DNA from: DASUCS01 sp041166385
GTDB taxonomy: Bacteria; Actinomycetota; Acidimicrobiia; Acidimicrobiales; JACDCH01
Reading direction: 5' to 3'
Length of the DNA stretch: 64,000 nt
NCBI GenBank assembly: GCA_041166385.1
Contig: JBEEFW010000101.1
Coordinates: forward strand, 5,527 to 69,526
Positions 17,208 to 24,451 of this stretch are shown here, piece by piece. Position numbers and translations under genes: made by a program. Each line of letters begins with the position of its first letter. Positions within the stretch are counted from its first letter, which is position 1. The notes beneath the pieces are model-generated. The model was not told the DNA's origin and did no database searches. It saw only the letters and a program-made list of their open reading frames with translations.

Positions 17208-17246
17208 GTTGTCACCATCGTAGGCGGGGCATGTGACAACTACCCT
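17208..17246. promoter_or_regulatory. inverted-repeat operator and -10 box in a divergent promoter
   Basis: GTTGTCAC (17208-17215) and GTGACAAC (17233-17240) form a perfect 8-bp inverted repeat separated by 17 nt. The right arm directly abuts a plus-strand TACCCT box (17241-17246), 8 nt before the GTG of the HD-like gene. A protein bound here would overlap the -35 region. Confidence 0.55.
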
Positions 17247-17254
17247 TTGCCCCC

Positions 17255-18328
17255 GTGCAGCTCGCGGTCGATCCGTCGCGCGTCGAGGCCGTCACCGCGG
17301 ACATCGCCGCCTACCTCGAGGGACGGGCGCCGCTCACGGGCCTCGAGCTGTACTACGTCCTCGAGAGGTCCACGCCGCTGCGAGAGTTTCACACGGTCCT
17401 GCGCCAGGGTCCGCAGAATCGCACGCGCTCAGGGTTACAGCAGTCGTACGGCGATCACAATCGGTTGCTGCTCCTCGGTCTCGACAAGCTGGTCGAGGGT
17501 GACCTGCCCTGGTACCGCGAGCGGCTCGTGCACCCGGGAGCGGTCGATGATGAGCGCCTGCAGGGATGCTTCGACGCGGTGCAAGGCCTCGGCCTCACCC
17601 GACCGGCGTGCGTTGCGCTCTGGTTGGGCGCGGCGTTGCACGACTGCGGCATGCTCGGAGGGGGCGATGGCAACGTCGACGTCGAAGACGGTGTCGTGCT
17701 GGCCGACGACGTGCTCGACGAGCTGTGCCCTGCCCACGTTCGGCCCCTCGCGTCGTTCGCGATCCGCAATCACGACTACATCCGCAATGTGTTCCTCGGC
17801 GAAGTGCCGAGTGGTTTCATCACGGACCAGCTCGGTGAGCTTTCGGTCGACGTACGGGCAATCGCGATCGGCGCGCTCGGGATGATCCAGGTGGCTGGCG
17901 CGGCCAGCCTCGGCGAGGGCCGGCTTTCCGAGTTCCGAGTGGCGATCTTCGAGCGCTGCTTCGACGGCAGCGCGCTCGACGACGGTTCGACGCGCACGCG
18001 GCTGGCCCGGTTGCTGTCGACCGGCGCCGAGACTGTTGCGGAACCGGAACTCGTCGCGTCGGCGGACGGAGGGGCCGCGCTCGAACCGCTCCTGCGGCAT
18101 GTGCCGTTGCACGGATGGCACAGGGCATCGCACGGCATTGCCGACGACGGTGCCGCAAAGGTGTCGGCCCTCTCCGTTCTCGCGGAGCGATGGGACGCGT
18201 CGGATGCCGATCACGTCGTGCTCGCGCGCGGTCTCCGCATCCCCGACGGCATCGACGAGCCGTGGAGCCCCTCTACGTCTGAGGTCAAGCTGTTGAACGG
18301 CACGACCGCGCTCGTCGTGGCTGCCTAA
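17255..18328 (+). CDS. HD-domain-like protein
   Basis: A 357-residue cytoplasmic protein. The best motif is ALHDCGM near residues 129-135 (His-Asp doublet), with additional histidines at QSYGDHN near 68 and IRNHDYIRN near 172, a spacing that resembles HD-superfamily metal phosphohydrolases. The remainder has no recognised domain, and the C-terminal third (about 270-357) contains LHGWHRASHGIADDG. A nucleotide or cyclic-nucleotide substrate is possible but unsupported. The GTG start has a TACCCT -10 box 8 nt upstream and no Shine-Dalgarno. Confidence 0.6.
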   Translation: MQLAVDPSRVEAVTADIAAYLEGRAPLTGLELYYVLERSTPLREFHTVLRQGPQNRTRSGLQQSYGDHNRLLLLGLDKLVEGDLPWYRERLVHPGAVDDERLQGCFDAVQGLGLTRPACVALWLGAALHDCGMLGGGDGNVDVEDGVVLADDVLDELCPAHVRPLASFAIRNHDYIRNVFLGEVPSGFITDQLGELSVDVRAIAIGALGMIQVAGAASLGEGRLSEFRVAIFERCFDGSALDDGSTRTRLARLLSTGAETVAEPELVASADGGAALEPLLRHVPLHGWHRASHGIADDGAAKVSALSVLAERWDASDADHVVLARGLRIPDGIDEPWSPSTSEVKLLNGTTALVVAA

Positions 18329-18332
18329 GGAA

Positions 18333-18929
18333 TCAGGCGACGCGGTCCCAGCGGTCCACGTAGCGCGACGCAGTGCCCCAGCGGCGCTCCGTGAGCACCC
18401 GCGCCAAGCGGGCGTCGCTGGCCGCGTACGCGTGCAACATCTCGTGGCTCAAGTCGTGAATGCGCGTGCGGTCCACGTCGATCGGCGTGAAGCCGACGAG
18501 ACGGGCGATCGACTTCAGCGAGCAACTGACCCGTAGTGCGGGCCCGACGTCGGCGAGGTACAGGCGGTACGCGTCGACGTGGCCGTGCTGGTGCCAGCGA
18601 GCGCGGTACGCCGACTGATGTCCGGGGAGCGGCGGATGATCGAGCGGGATGGTCGGATCGGATCGCAGGTGCAATCCCAACGCGATGCCGTGCAACGACG
18701 CCCGGTGGGCGAGGAACGGCAGATCGAAGGCCGCGCCGTTCCACGTGGCGATCACGCCGGGAGCCACGACGGCGAGGCGTGCGTCGAGGTCGTGGAGAAT
18801 CGTGTCTTCGGGGCCGGTGAAGACCTCGTCGAAGCCGTCGTTCGACAGCGCGACCGTGACCACCGCGGCGACTTCGGGGTCGAGGCCGTCGACGGTCGTG
18901 TCGGTCTCGATGTCGAGCCCATAGACCAT
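18333..18929 (-). CDS. DEDD-type 3'-5' exonuclease, ribonuclease H-like
   Basis: A 198-residue protein of the DnaQ/RNase H-like exonuclease fold. Exo I is YGLDIETDT near residues 3-11, Exo II is ATWNGAAFDLPFL near 61-73, and Exo III is YAASDARL near 168-175, with the tyrosine and aspartate placed as in DEDDy enzymes. It would degrade single-stranded DNA or RNA from the 3' end. The ATG at 18929 follows AGGAGG at a short spacing; a GTG 15 nt upstream is the alternative. It is convergent with the HD-like gene, the two stops being 4 nt apart. Confidence 0.8.
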   Translation of the reverse strand: MVYGLDIETDTTVDGLDPEVAAVVTVALSNDGFDEVFTGPEDTILHDLDARLAVVAPGVIATWNGAAFDLPFLAHRASLHGIALGLHLRSDPTIPLDHPPLPGHQSAYRARWHQHGHVDAYRLYLADVGPALRVSCSLKSIARLVGFTPIDVDRTRIHDLSHEMLHAYAASDARLARVLTERRWGTASRYVDRWDRVA

Positions 18930-18994
18930 TGGCCTCCTACTCACGACACCGAGCGTAAAGACACGGCACGCGCGGGTGGGGGACCCTCAGGCCA

Positions 18995-19696
18995 CTAGAA
19001 GCGCAAGCGGGGGAGCAGGTGCGGTCGGAGCCGTCGAGCGATGGCGGGAGTCAGTGGCTGGTCGATGTCGTCGAGGGCGAACCACGCGGTGACGGTGCCG
19101 TCCTCGTGCTCGACCTTCGTGAGGCGGGCGCCGCGCGGTAACGGGGGAAGTGGGAGGAAACCGCGCAGGACGCCGACCATCGGTGCCGGCAGACCCACGA
19201 TTGACGCGCGCATCGGGCGCAGGGTGAGGAAGTGACCTGTGACCGCGACCTCCGTTGCGACCTCGCTGATCGAGAAGCCCCGCACGCTCGTCTTCACGAT
19301 GACGCCTTCCTCGGTGAGGAGCATGCGCACGGGCAGATGCGTGCGTTGCGTCCAGCGGTCGATCGCTGCCTGTGCCACCGTCGCCTTGAAGCCGATCTCG
19401 CCCGTACGTAGCCGTGGGGGAAAGCCTGGCTGGATGCGGACGTTCTCCACGTGCACGACCATGCGCTCGACCTCGAGCCCGGCCATCTCCAGCTCGCCGA
19501 GCTCGAAGGCGATCACGTCGATCGTGCCGAGCAACGCGGACACCGGCGATGTCTTGGCCCGCACCTTGACCGGACGGCGGGCGACCCGGCTCAGCGTGCC
19601 GTCGAGCAAGCTGATCAGGAGGTCGGCCGGTGACGGCGGCTCCTCGTCGGGAGGCTCGGCGAGCTGGAGGATCGGCGGATCCTCGGGCGCAGACAC
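18995..19696 (-). CDS. DUF2993 (LmeA-like) protein
   Basis: A 233-residue protein with the DUF2993 pattern: PADLLISLLDGTLSRVARRPVKV, FELGELEMAGLEVERMVVHVENVRIQPGF (described in parts), GEIGFKATVAQAAIDRWTQ and VRMLLTEEGVIVKTSVRG. Mycobacterial LmeA of this family binds phosphoinositides and helps lipomannan maturation, but here no export signal is visible in the chosen frame, so the role may differ. The GTG at 19696 is fixed by a TATTGT box 6 nt upstream. It lies 13 nt downstream of the phoH stop, on the same strand. Confidence 0.75.
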   Translation of the reverse strand: MSAPEDPPILQLAEPPDEEPPSPADLLISLLDGTLSRVARRPVKVRAKTSPVSALLGTIDVIAFELGELEMAGLEVERMVVHVENVRIQPGFPPRLRTGEIGFKATVAQAAIDRWTQRTHLPVRMLLTEEGVIVKTSVRGFSISEVATEVAVTGHFLTLRPMRASIVGLPAPMVGVLRGFLPLPPLPRGARLTKVEHEDGTVTAWFALDDIDQPLTPAIARRLRPHLLPRLRF

Positions 19697-19702
19697 GCCC
19701 GG

Positions 19703-19708
19703 ACAATA
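19703..19708 (-). promoter_or_regulatory. -10 box (TATTGT) of the DUF2993 gene
   Basis: TATTGT on the minus strand, 6 nt before the GTG at 19696, with no Shine-Dalgarno. Confidence 0.5.
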
Positions 19709-19709
19709 G

Positions 19710-21041
19710 CTAGGTGTTTCCGTCGAGGAGTTGCGTGACCAACGCGGCAATCGCGCTGCGCTCGGAGCGGGTCAGCGTGATGTGGCCGAAGAGCGGGTGG
19801 CCGCGCAGTGCGTCGATCACCGACGCGATGCCGTCGTGGCGACCGACGCGGAGGTTGTCGCGCTGCGCGACGTCGTGGGTCAAGACCACGCGGCTGCCTT
19901 CGCCCAGCCGGGACAACGCGGTGAGTAGTACCGGACGCTCGAGGTTCTGTGCCTCGTCGAGGATCACGAACGAGTCGGTGAGGCTACGGCCGCGGATGTG
20001 GGTGAGCGGCAACACTTCGAGCAGTTTGCGCGACACGACTTCGTCGATGACCTCTGGCCCGACGATCGACTCGAGGGCATCGGTGACCGCGGACGCCCAA
20101 GGCGACATCTTCTCGGCCTCGGTGCCGGGCAGGAATCCGAGGTCTTGCCCACCGACGGCATAGAGCGGGCGGAACACGACAACGCGCTTGTGGGTGCGCT
20201 GCTCGAGTACGGCGTCGAGGCCGGCGGCCAGCGCGATCACGCTCTTGCCCGTACCGGCCGGGCCACCGATCGACACGATGCCGACCCGCGGGTCGGCCAG
20301 CAACTCGATGGCGATGCGTTGCTCCGCCGACCGGCCGTGCAGGTCGAACAATGAGCGATCGCCGCGCACGAGGTGCACCCGCTTGTCGTCGCGCACGCGG
20401 CCGAGAGCCGACTGCGAACCGCTCGCGCCGGCGACGAGCGCGACGCCCGTGTTGCATGGAAGGTCGCGCGCCTCGACGAGATCGACCACGCGCTCGGCGA
20501 ACAGCTCGTCGATGCTCTCGCTGTCGACTTCGAGCTCGACGAATCCGCTCCAGCTCGAATCAGTCGAGGCCAACTCGTTCCGGTACTCGTCCGCATCGAG
20601 GCCCACGATGCTCGCCTTCAACCGCAGGGGAAGGTCCTTCGTCACGACGGTGACCGCGTGGCCCTCGTCGGCCAGGTTCTTGGCCACCGCCAGGATGCGA
20701 TGGTCGTTGTTGTCCGACGCGAGAGCCGCGGGGAGCCCGGCCGTGTCCTGATGGTTCAGCTCGACGCGGAGCGTGCCGCCCGCCGGATTCGCGACGAGCG
20801 GCTCGGTGAGCGAGCCCGCCTCGGTCCGGAACTGCTCGAGCATCCGCAGCGTCTGGCGGGCGGCCCAGCCGAGCTCGGGATGGTTTCGCTTCGCCTCGAG
20901 CTCCATGAGCACGACGATCGGCAACACCACCTCGTGCTCGTCGAAGCGCACCAACGCCCGAGGGTCAGCGAGCAGCACGGACGTGTCGAGGATGTAGGTG
21001 CGCAGGGCGCGCGCGGCTACGACGACTGCGGGTTCGGTCAC
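19710..21041 (-). CDS. phoH2: PhoH2: PIN domain fused to PhoH ATPase
   Basis: A 443-residue fusion of an N-terminal PIN-type RNase domain (about 14-145: TYILDTSVLLADPRAL, MELEAKR, SDNNDHRILAVA, TVVTKDLPLRLKA) and a C-terminal PhoH helicase/ATPase (about 235-443) with Walker A GGPAGTGKS and Walker B VILDEAQN. The four acidic PIN residues can be placed in DTSV, ELE, NDHR and TKD. PhoH2 of mycobacteria is an ATP-dependent RNA-unwinding RNase encoded behind a short antitoxin gene (PhoAT); no such small gene is evident directly upstream here. The start is GTG at 21041. Confidence 0.92.
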   Translation of the reverse strand: MTEPAVVVAARALRTYILDTSVLLADPRALVRFDEHEVVLPIVVLMELEAKRNHPELGWAARQTLRMLEQFRTEAGSLTEPLVANPAGGTLRVELNHQDTAGLPAALASDNNDHRILAVAKNLADEGHAVTVVTKDLPLRLKASIVGLDADEYRNELASTDSSWSGFVELEVDSESIDELFAERVVDLVEARDLPCNTGVALVAGASGSQSALGRVRDDKRVHLVRGDRSLFDLHGRSAEQRIAIELLADPRVGIVSIGGPAGTGKSVIALAAGLDAVLEQRTHKRVVVFRPLYAVGGQDLGFLPGTEAEKMSPWASAVTDALESIVGPEVIDEVVSRKLLEVLPLTHIRGRSLTDSFVILDEAQNLERPVLLTALSRLGEGSRVVLTHDVAQRDNLRVGRHDGIASVIDALRGHPLFGHITLTRSERSAIAALVTQLLDGNT

Positions 21042-21154
21042 GGCTACCCCACGGGATCAGGCACGTCCGGCGACGCTGGTGTCGTCGGCTCCGCGCAGTG
21101 AGGGATCACTGGACGCCATGAAACCGCCTGCGCGTTCACGACTGGTGGATGGTC

Positions 21155-21160
21155 TACCTT
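21155..21160 (+). promoter_or_regulatory. -10 box (TACCTT) of the HIT gene
   Basis: TACCTT ends 6 nt before the GTG at 21167, supporting that start over an ATG at 21149 that would lie upstream of the box. Confidence 0.55.
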
Positions 21161-21166
21161 CCCGCG

Positions 21167-21586
21167 GTGGCTTGCCTCTTCTGCGCGATCGTCGCGGGCA
21201 CCGAGCCTTCGTACCTCGTCGCCGAGACCGACGACACGCTGGCCTTTCTCGACATCCGCCCGCTGTTCCCCGGCCACACCCTGCTCGTGCCCAAGCAGCA
21301 CTTCGAGACGCTTGTCGACCTGCCATCTGAACTGATCGCGCCGCTGTTCGAGCAAGCGCAGCGGCTGGCCGGCGCGATGGAGACGGCGCTAGGGGCCGCG
21401 GGGTCGTTCGTGGCCGTCAACAACCGCGTCAGTCAGAGCGTCGCCCACCTCCACGTGCACGTCGTGCCCCGCAACCGCAAGGACGGCCTGCGGGGTTTCT
21501 TCTGGCCCCGCACCAAGTACTCGTCGCCCGACGAGGCCGAGGCCGTGGCCGCCACGCTTCGAACGGCGCTCACGGCTCCACGATGA
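21167..21586 (+). CDS. HIT family protein (nucleotide hydrolase/transferase)
   Basis: A 139-residue histidine-triad protein. The motif HLHVHVVP (about residues 93-100) is the HxHxHxx signature, and the N-terminal CLFCAIVAG carries the CxxC-like zinc half site of the HinT/Ap4A-hydrolase branch. It probably hydrolyses AMP-linked nucleotides. The GTG at 21167 is preferred because it follows a TACCTT promoter box by 6 nt and makes the protein start VACLFC, as in relatives; an ATG at 21149 is the alternative. The last 17 bases overlap the convergent MOSC gene. Confidence 0.9.
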   Translation: MACLFCAIVAGTEPSYLVAETDDTLAFLDIRPLFPGHTLLVPKQHFETLVDLPSELIAPLFEQAQRLAGAMETALGAAGSFVAVNNRVSQSVAHLHVHVVPRNRKDGLRGFFWPRTKYSSPDEAEAVAATLRTALTAPR

Positions 21587-22379
21587 CGGCGTCGTCCGGC
21601 CGGACCACCCCGTCGCGCAGCACGCTGGCATAGAGGCGACTCACCCCCGGCTCCCGGTCGTGGTTCATGCGATTGAAGTCGCCCTCGACGAACCAGCCGG
21701 CGTTCTTCTTGCAAGGTGTCGCGTACGCCGACACCTCGATGAGCACGTCGTCGCCGATCGCGATCCGAGTGCCCGGACGCAGTGACGGCCAATCGATGCC
21801 GCGGATCGTGACGTTCTCCCCGGCGTGGCCGAAGTCGATCGGGTGCCCTTCGCCCTGGAGTCGTTCGATCACGTCGGCTGACCACAGGCACGGTGCCTGC
21901 CATACGCGACCGTGGTGCTCACGCGACGCCTGACGATCGCCTTCGACACCGCGGTAGCCGACGATCGCCTCGTCGATCGGTTGCTTGGGCACGCCCCCAC
22001 CCGACGCAAACACACCCGCGACCGAGCCCTCGCTCCGCGGCGCGCCGGCTCCGAGCGCATGGATCGAACGGGCGGCGAGTAACAGGTGGTGGCTCGTTCG
22101 GTGCACGATTGCCAGAAGCTCGTCGTCGGGGGCCGTGATGTTGTCGAGCTGATCGACTGCGGCTGCGTAAGTGGTGGCGCTGTCGAGGCCAGCGGCGAGT
22201 GCGGCGTGCTCAGTCGCGGAGAGTTGGTCAGGCGCGGGTCGCGTCGCGAGTACGGATTCATCGACGCCGGTGGCGGCCCATCGCCAGCGAACGGCCATCG
22301 TCGCGATCGAGCGGCGGGTGTCGAGACGGTTGTAGTGAGCGCCGTCGAAACGGCACTCATCGCACGTCTCGACGGTCAA
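21570..22379 (-). CDS. DinB-like and MOSC domain fusion protein
   Basis: A 269-residue protein. The first half (about 1-110) looks like a DinB/mycothiol-dependent maleylpyruvate-isomerase-type helical bundle: ECRFDGAHYNRLDT, and the histidine run HRTSHHLLLAARSIHALG that could bind metal. The second half (about 115-269) is a MOSC domain: GVEGDRQASREHHG, HAGENVTIRGIDW, RIAIGDDVLIEVS and the cysteine in YATPCKKNAGWF. MOSC proteins handle sulfur and molybdenum-cofactor chemistry. The TTG at 22379 overlaps the WS/DGAT stop as TTGA and has GAAGGC upstream; an in-frame start upstream would overlap that gene further. The fusion is unusual. Confidence 0.75.
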   Translation of the reverse strand: MTVETCDECRFDGAHYNRLDTRRSIATMAVRWRWAATGVDESVLATRPAPDQLSATEHAALAAGLDSATTYAAAVDQLDNITAPDDELLAIVHRTSHHLLLAARSIHALGAGAPRSEGSVAGVFASGGGVPKQPIDEAIVGYRGVEGDRQASREHHGRVWQAPCLWSADVIERLQGEGHPIDFGHAGENVTIRGIDWPSLRPGTRIAIGDDVLIEVSAYATPCKKNAGWFVEGDFNRMNHDREPGVSRLYASVLRDGVVRPDDAVIVEP

Positions 22380-23773
22380 GCGGTCGATGCCTTCTTCAGC
22401 TCCTCGAGCGCCGTGCCGAGACCATCGGCGAGCGACCACACGTCAGGGATCAGATCCGCGCACGCGACGAGCCCGAAGTCGAGTTGGTCGAGGTAGCTCA
22501 TCACCGTGATGTTGAGGCCGCCACCATCGAAGATCGGGCCCATCGGGTAGTTCGCGACCATGCGCGCGCCGTTGGAGTAGAGCGGGAACGGTGGGCCGGG
22601 GATGTTCGAGATGGTGACGTTGAACAGAGGGCGGTGACGATCGGCCATCTTCGTGCGCGAATACAGACGGGCGGCCCGGCCGGCGAGCGCCGGCGCGGCG
22701 AACTCGGCCCAATCGGTGAGTGAATCCGCGCCGATCGCATTGAGTTGGCTCTTGGCCTGTTGCGTGCCGTCATGGATCGCCTGGAGGCGCTTCACCGGAT
22801 CATCGATGTCGGTGGCGAGCGAGCACAGCATCTGCGACACCTGGTTGCCGAGCGTTCCCTGCTGCTCCTCGGTTCGGACCGACACCGGCACCATCGCGAC
22901 GAGCGGGGCATCAGGATGCTCGTCCTGGCTGTCCAGGTAGTGGCGCAACGAGCCGGCGCACAGCGCGAGCACGACGTCGTTGACCGACACGCCGTGGGCG
23001 TTCTTCACGGATTTCACGTCGGTGAGGGACACCGACGTCATTGCGAAGTTCCGGTGCGGCGTGAGGGACACGTTGAACGACGTGCGCGGCGCCGCGAAGA
23101 AACCCGGCGGCGGGTCGACGTCGGGCTGGCTGTTGCGCTGCCGGGTTCGCAGCGCGGTCTGCGCCGTACGGCGGAGTGTCTTCGCGAGGCGGTACGGCTG
23201 ACGGGCGAGCGAGTTTGCCGCGTACCCGAGGCGTTCGACCTCGGTCGGGATGCGATCGGGATGCCACTCCTCCTCCGGCGGCGGCGCTTCGTCGTCGGGA
23301 CTGAGTTGCAGCATTGCCACGGTGATCTCGTTGCCCGACACGCCGTCGATCGCCGCGTGATGCACCTTGGTGAGCACTGCGACGTGTCCGTTCTCCAAAC
23401 CCTCGATAGCCCAGCACTCCCACAGCGGGCGGCTGCGATCGAGCTGGATCGTCACCAGATGACTCGCGAGATCAGCGAGCTCGCGGGCACCACCCGGCTG
23501 TGGTACGGCGATGTGGCGCAAGTGGTAGTCGAGATCGAAGTCGGGGTCCTCCACCCAAAGCGGATGGTGGAGACCCATCGGAATCTCGACGAGACGGCGA
23601 CGGAACGGCGCCGCGAGATGGAGGCGCGACGCGTAGAAGTCGCGCATGTCGTCCATCGAGAAGCCACCCTCGACGGTTGACGGGTCGAGAATCATGAGGC
23701 CGGCCACGTGCATGTATGAGGAAGGCGTTTCCATGTACAGGAACGTGGCGTCCATTCCGGTCAGACGTTGCAT
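22376..23773 (-). CDS. wax ester synthase/diacylglycerol acyltransferase (WS/DGAT)
   Basis: A 465-residue bacterial WS/DGAT. It starts with the family-typical MQRLTGMDATFLYMETP and contains the catalytic HHAAIDGVSG (HHxxxDG) near residues 134-143, plus SVNDVVLALCAG and the conserved NVTISNIPGPPFPLYSNGA stretch near 375 (given in part). It esterifies fatty acyl-CoA with diacylglycerol or fatty alcohol to make storage triacylglycerol or wax ester, at the membrane face. The gene is first of a pair with the MOSC fusion gene (4-bp overlap). Confidence 0.94.
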   Translation of the reverse strand: MQRLTGMDATFLYMETPSSYMHVAGLMILDPSTVEGGFSMDDMRDFYASRLHLAAPFRRRLVEIPMGLHHPLWVEDPDFDLDYHLRHIAVPQPGGARELADLASHLVTIQLDRSRPLWECWAIEGLENGHVAVLTKVHHAAIDGVSGNEITVAMLQLSPDDEAPPPEEEWHPDRIPTEVERLGYAANSLARQPYRLAKTLRRTAQTALRTRQRNSQPDVDPPPGFFAAPRTSFNVSLTPHRNFAMTSVSLTDVKSVKNAHGVSVNDVVLALCAGSLRHYLDSQDEHPDAPLVAMVPVSVRTEEQQGTLGNQVSQMLCSLATDIDDPVKRLQAIHDGTQQAKSQLNAIGADSLTDWAEFAAPALAGRAARLYSRTKMADRHRPLFNVTISNIPGPPFPLYSNGARMVANYPMGPIFDGGGLNITVMSYLDQLDFGLVACADLIPDVWSLADGLGTALEELKKASTA

Positions 23774-23827
23774 GAGTCCCGAGTCTTCACAGGACGACCT
23801 CGCAGCGCAACCCCTTGACGGCTTGGA

Positions 23828-24058
23828 TCACTTGTCGACGGCGAAGTGGGGCGCGCCGTCCACAACCTGCAGCGTTCCCGGCATGCCCAACAGGTCGAGC
23901 TCGTCGACATCGAGACCGGTGGCGCGCACCGCGACGACGTCACCTTTGTGCTCGCCGCCGATGATCGTGATCTCGAGCGCAAGCGCGTCGCCGTCCGCCA
24001 TCGCGTCGACCACCACCACGTCGTACGCACCGTCAGGCAATCGAAACACGTCTGTCAT
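23828..24058 (-). CDS. small hypothetical protein, 76 aa
   Basis: A 76-residue acidic protein, MTDVFRLPDGAYDVVVVDAM followed by a beta-rich core (EITIIGGEHKGDVVAV). It has no signal or membrane segment. It is real by its good Shine-Dalgarno (AGAGGTGAC before the ATG at 24058) and typical third-position GC. The pattern with a G-x-H-x-G-D turn resembles a small single-strand-binding-like or OB-like barrel, but I do not assign a family. It is divergent from the small membrane protein gene. Confidence 0.65.
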   Translation of the reverse strand: MTDVFRLPDGAYDVVVVDAMADGDALALEITIIGGEHKGDVVAVRATGLDVDELDLLGMPGTLQVVDGAPHFAVDK

Positions 24059-24121
24059 GTCACCTCTTTGTGATTCGCGAGTCCAACAGCGTTGACAGCT
24101 ACTAACCCCTTGGAGGATTCC

Positions 24122-24448
24122 ATGTACGACTTCGCTGTCGTAGCACTGCTGGCTCTTGGTGTCGTGAAGGTCGTGGACTTTCTCGCTGACAGCATCGGCC
24201 AGTTGACCCGAATGCGCTCGGTCCTGACGTTCCTTGGGGGACTAGGGGCCGTGTGGGCGTTGGACTACTCGCTGTTCGACCGGTTCGACATCGCCGTTCG
24301 TACGCGTACGACCGGCGTCTGGATGACCGGCTTCATGGTGTGCGGTGCGACCGTTGCGTGGCGGGCGATGTTCGCTTGGCTCACGCACGACCGGGCCGCG
24401 GGTGACGAGACCCTCGGCGTGCACACCGGCCTGCGTCGCGCCGCTTAG
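24122..24448 (+). CDS. small membrane protein, 108 aa
   Basis: A 108-residue protein with three hydrophobic segments, about residues 3-20, 36-51 and 70-88, and a charged C-terminal tail (THDRAAGDETLGVHTG). The ATG at 24122 has TTGGAGG as Shine-Dalgarno 6-12 nt upstream. The function is unknown. It is convergent with the NuoF-like gene, with only 3 nt between the stops. Confidence 0.7.
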   Translation: MYDFAVVALLALGVVKVVDFLADSIGQLTRMRSVLTFLGGLGAVWALDYSLFDRFDIAVRTRTTGVWMTGFMVCGATVAWRAMFAWLTHDRAAGDETLGVHTGLRRAA

Positions 24449-24451
24449 GCG

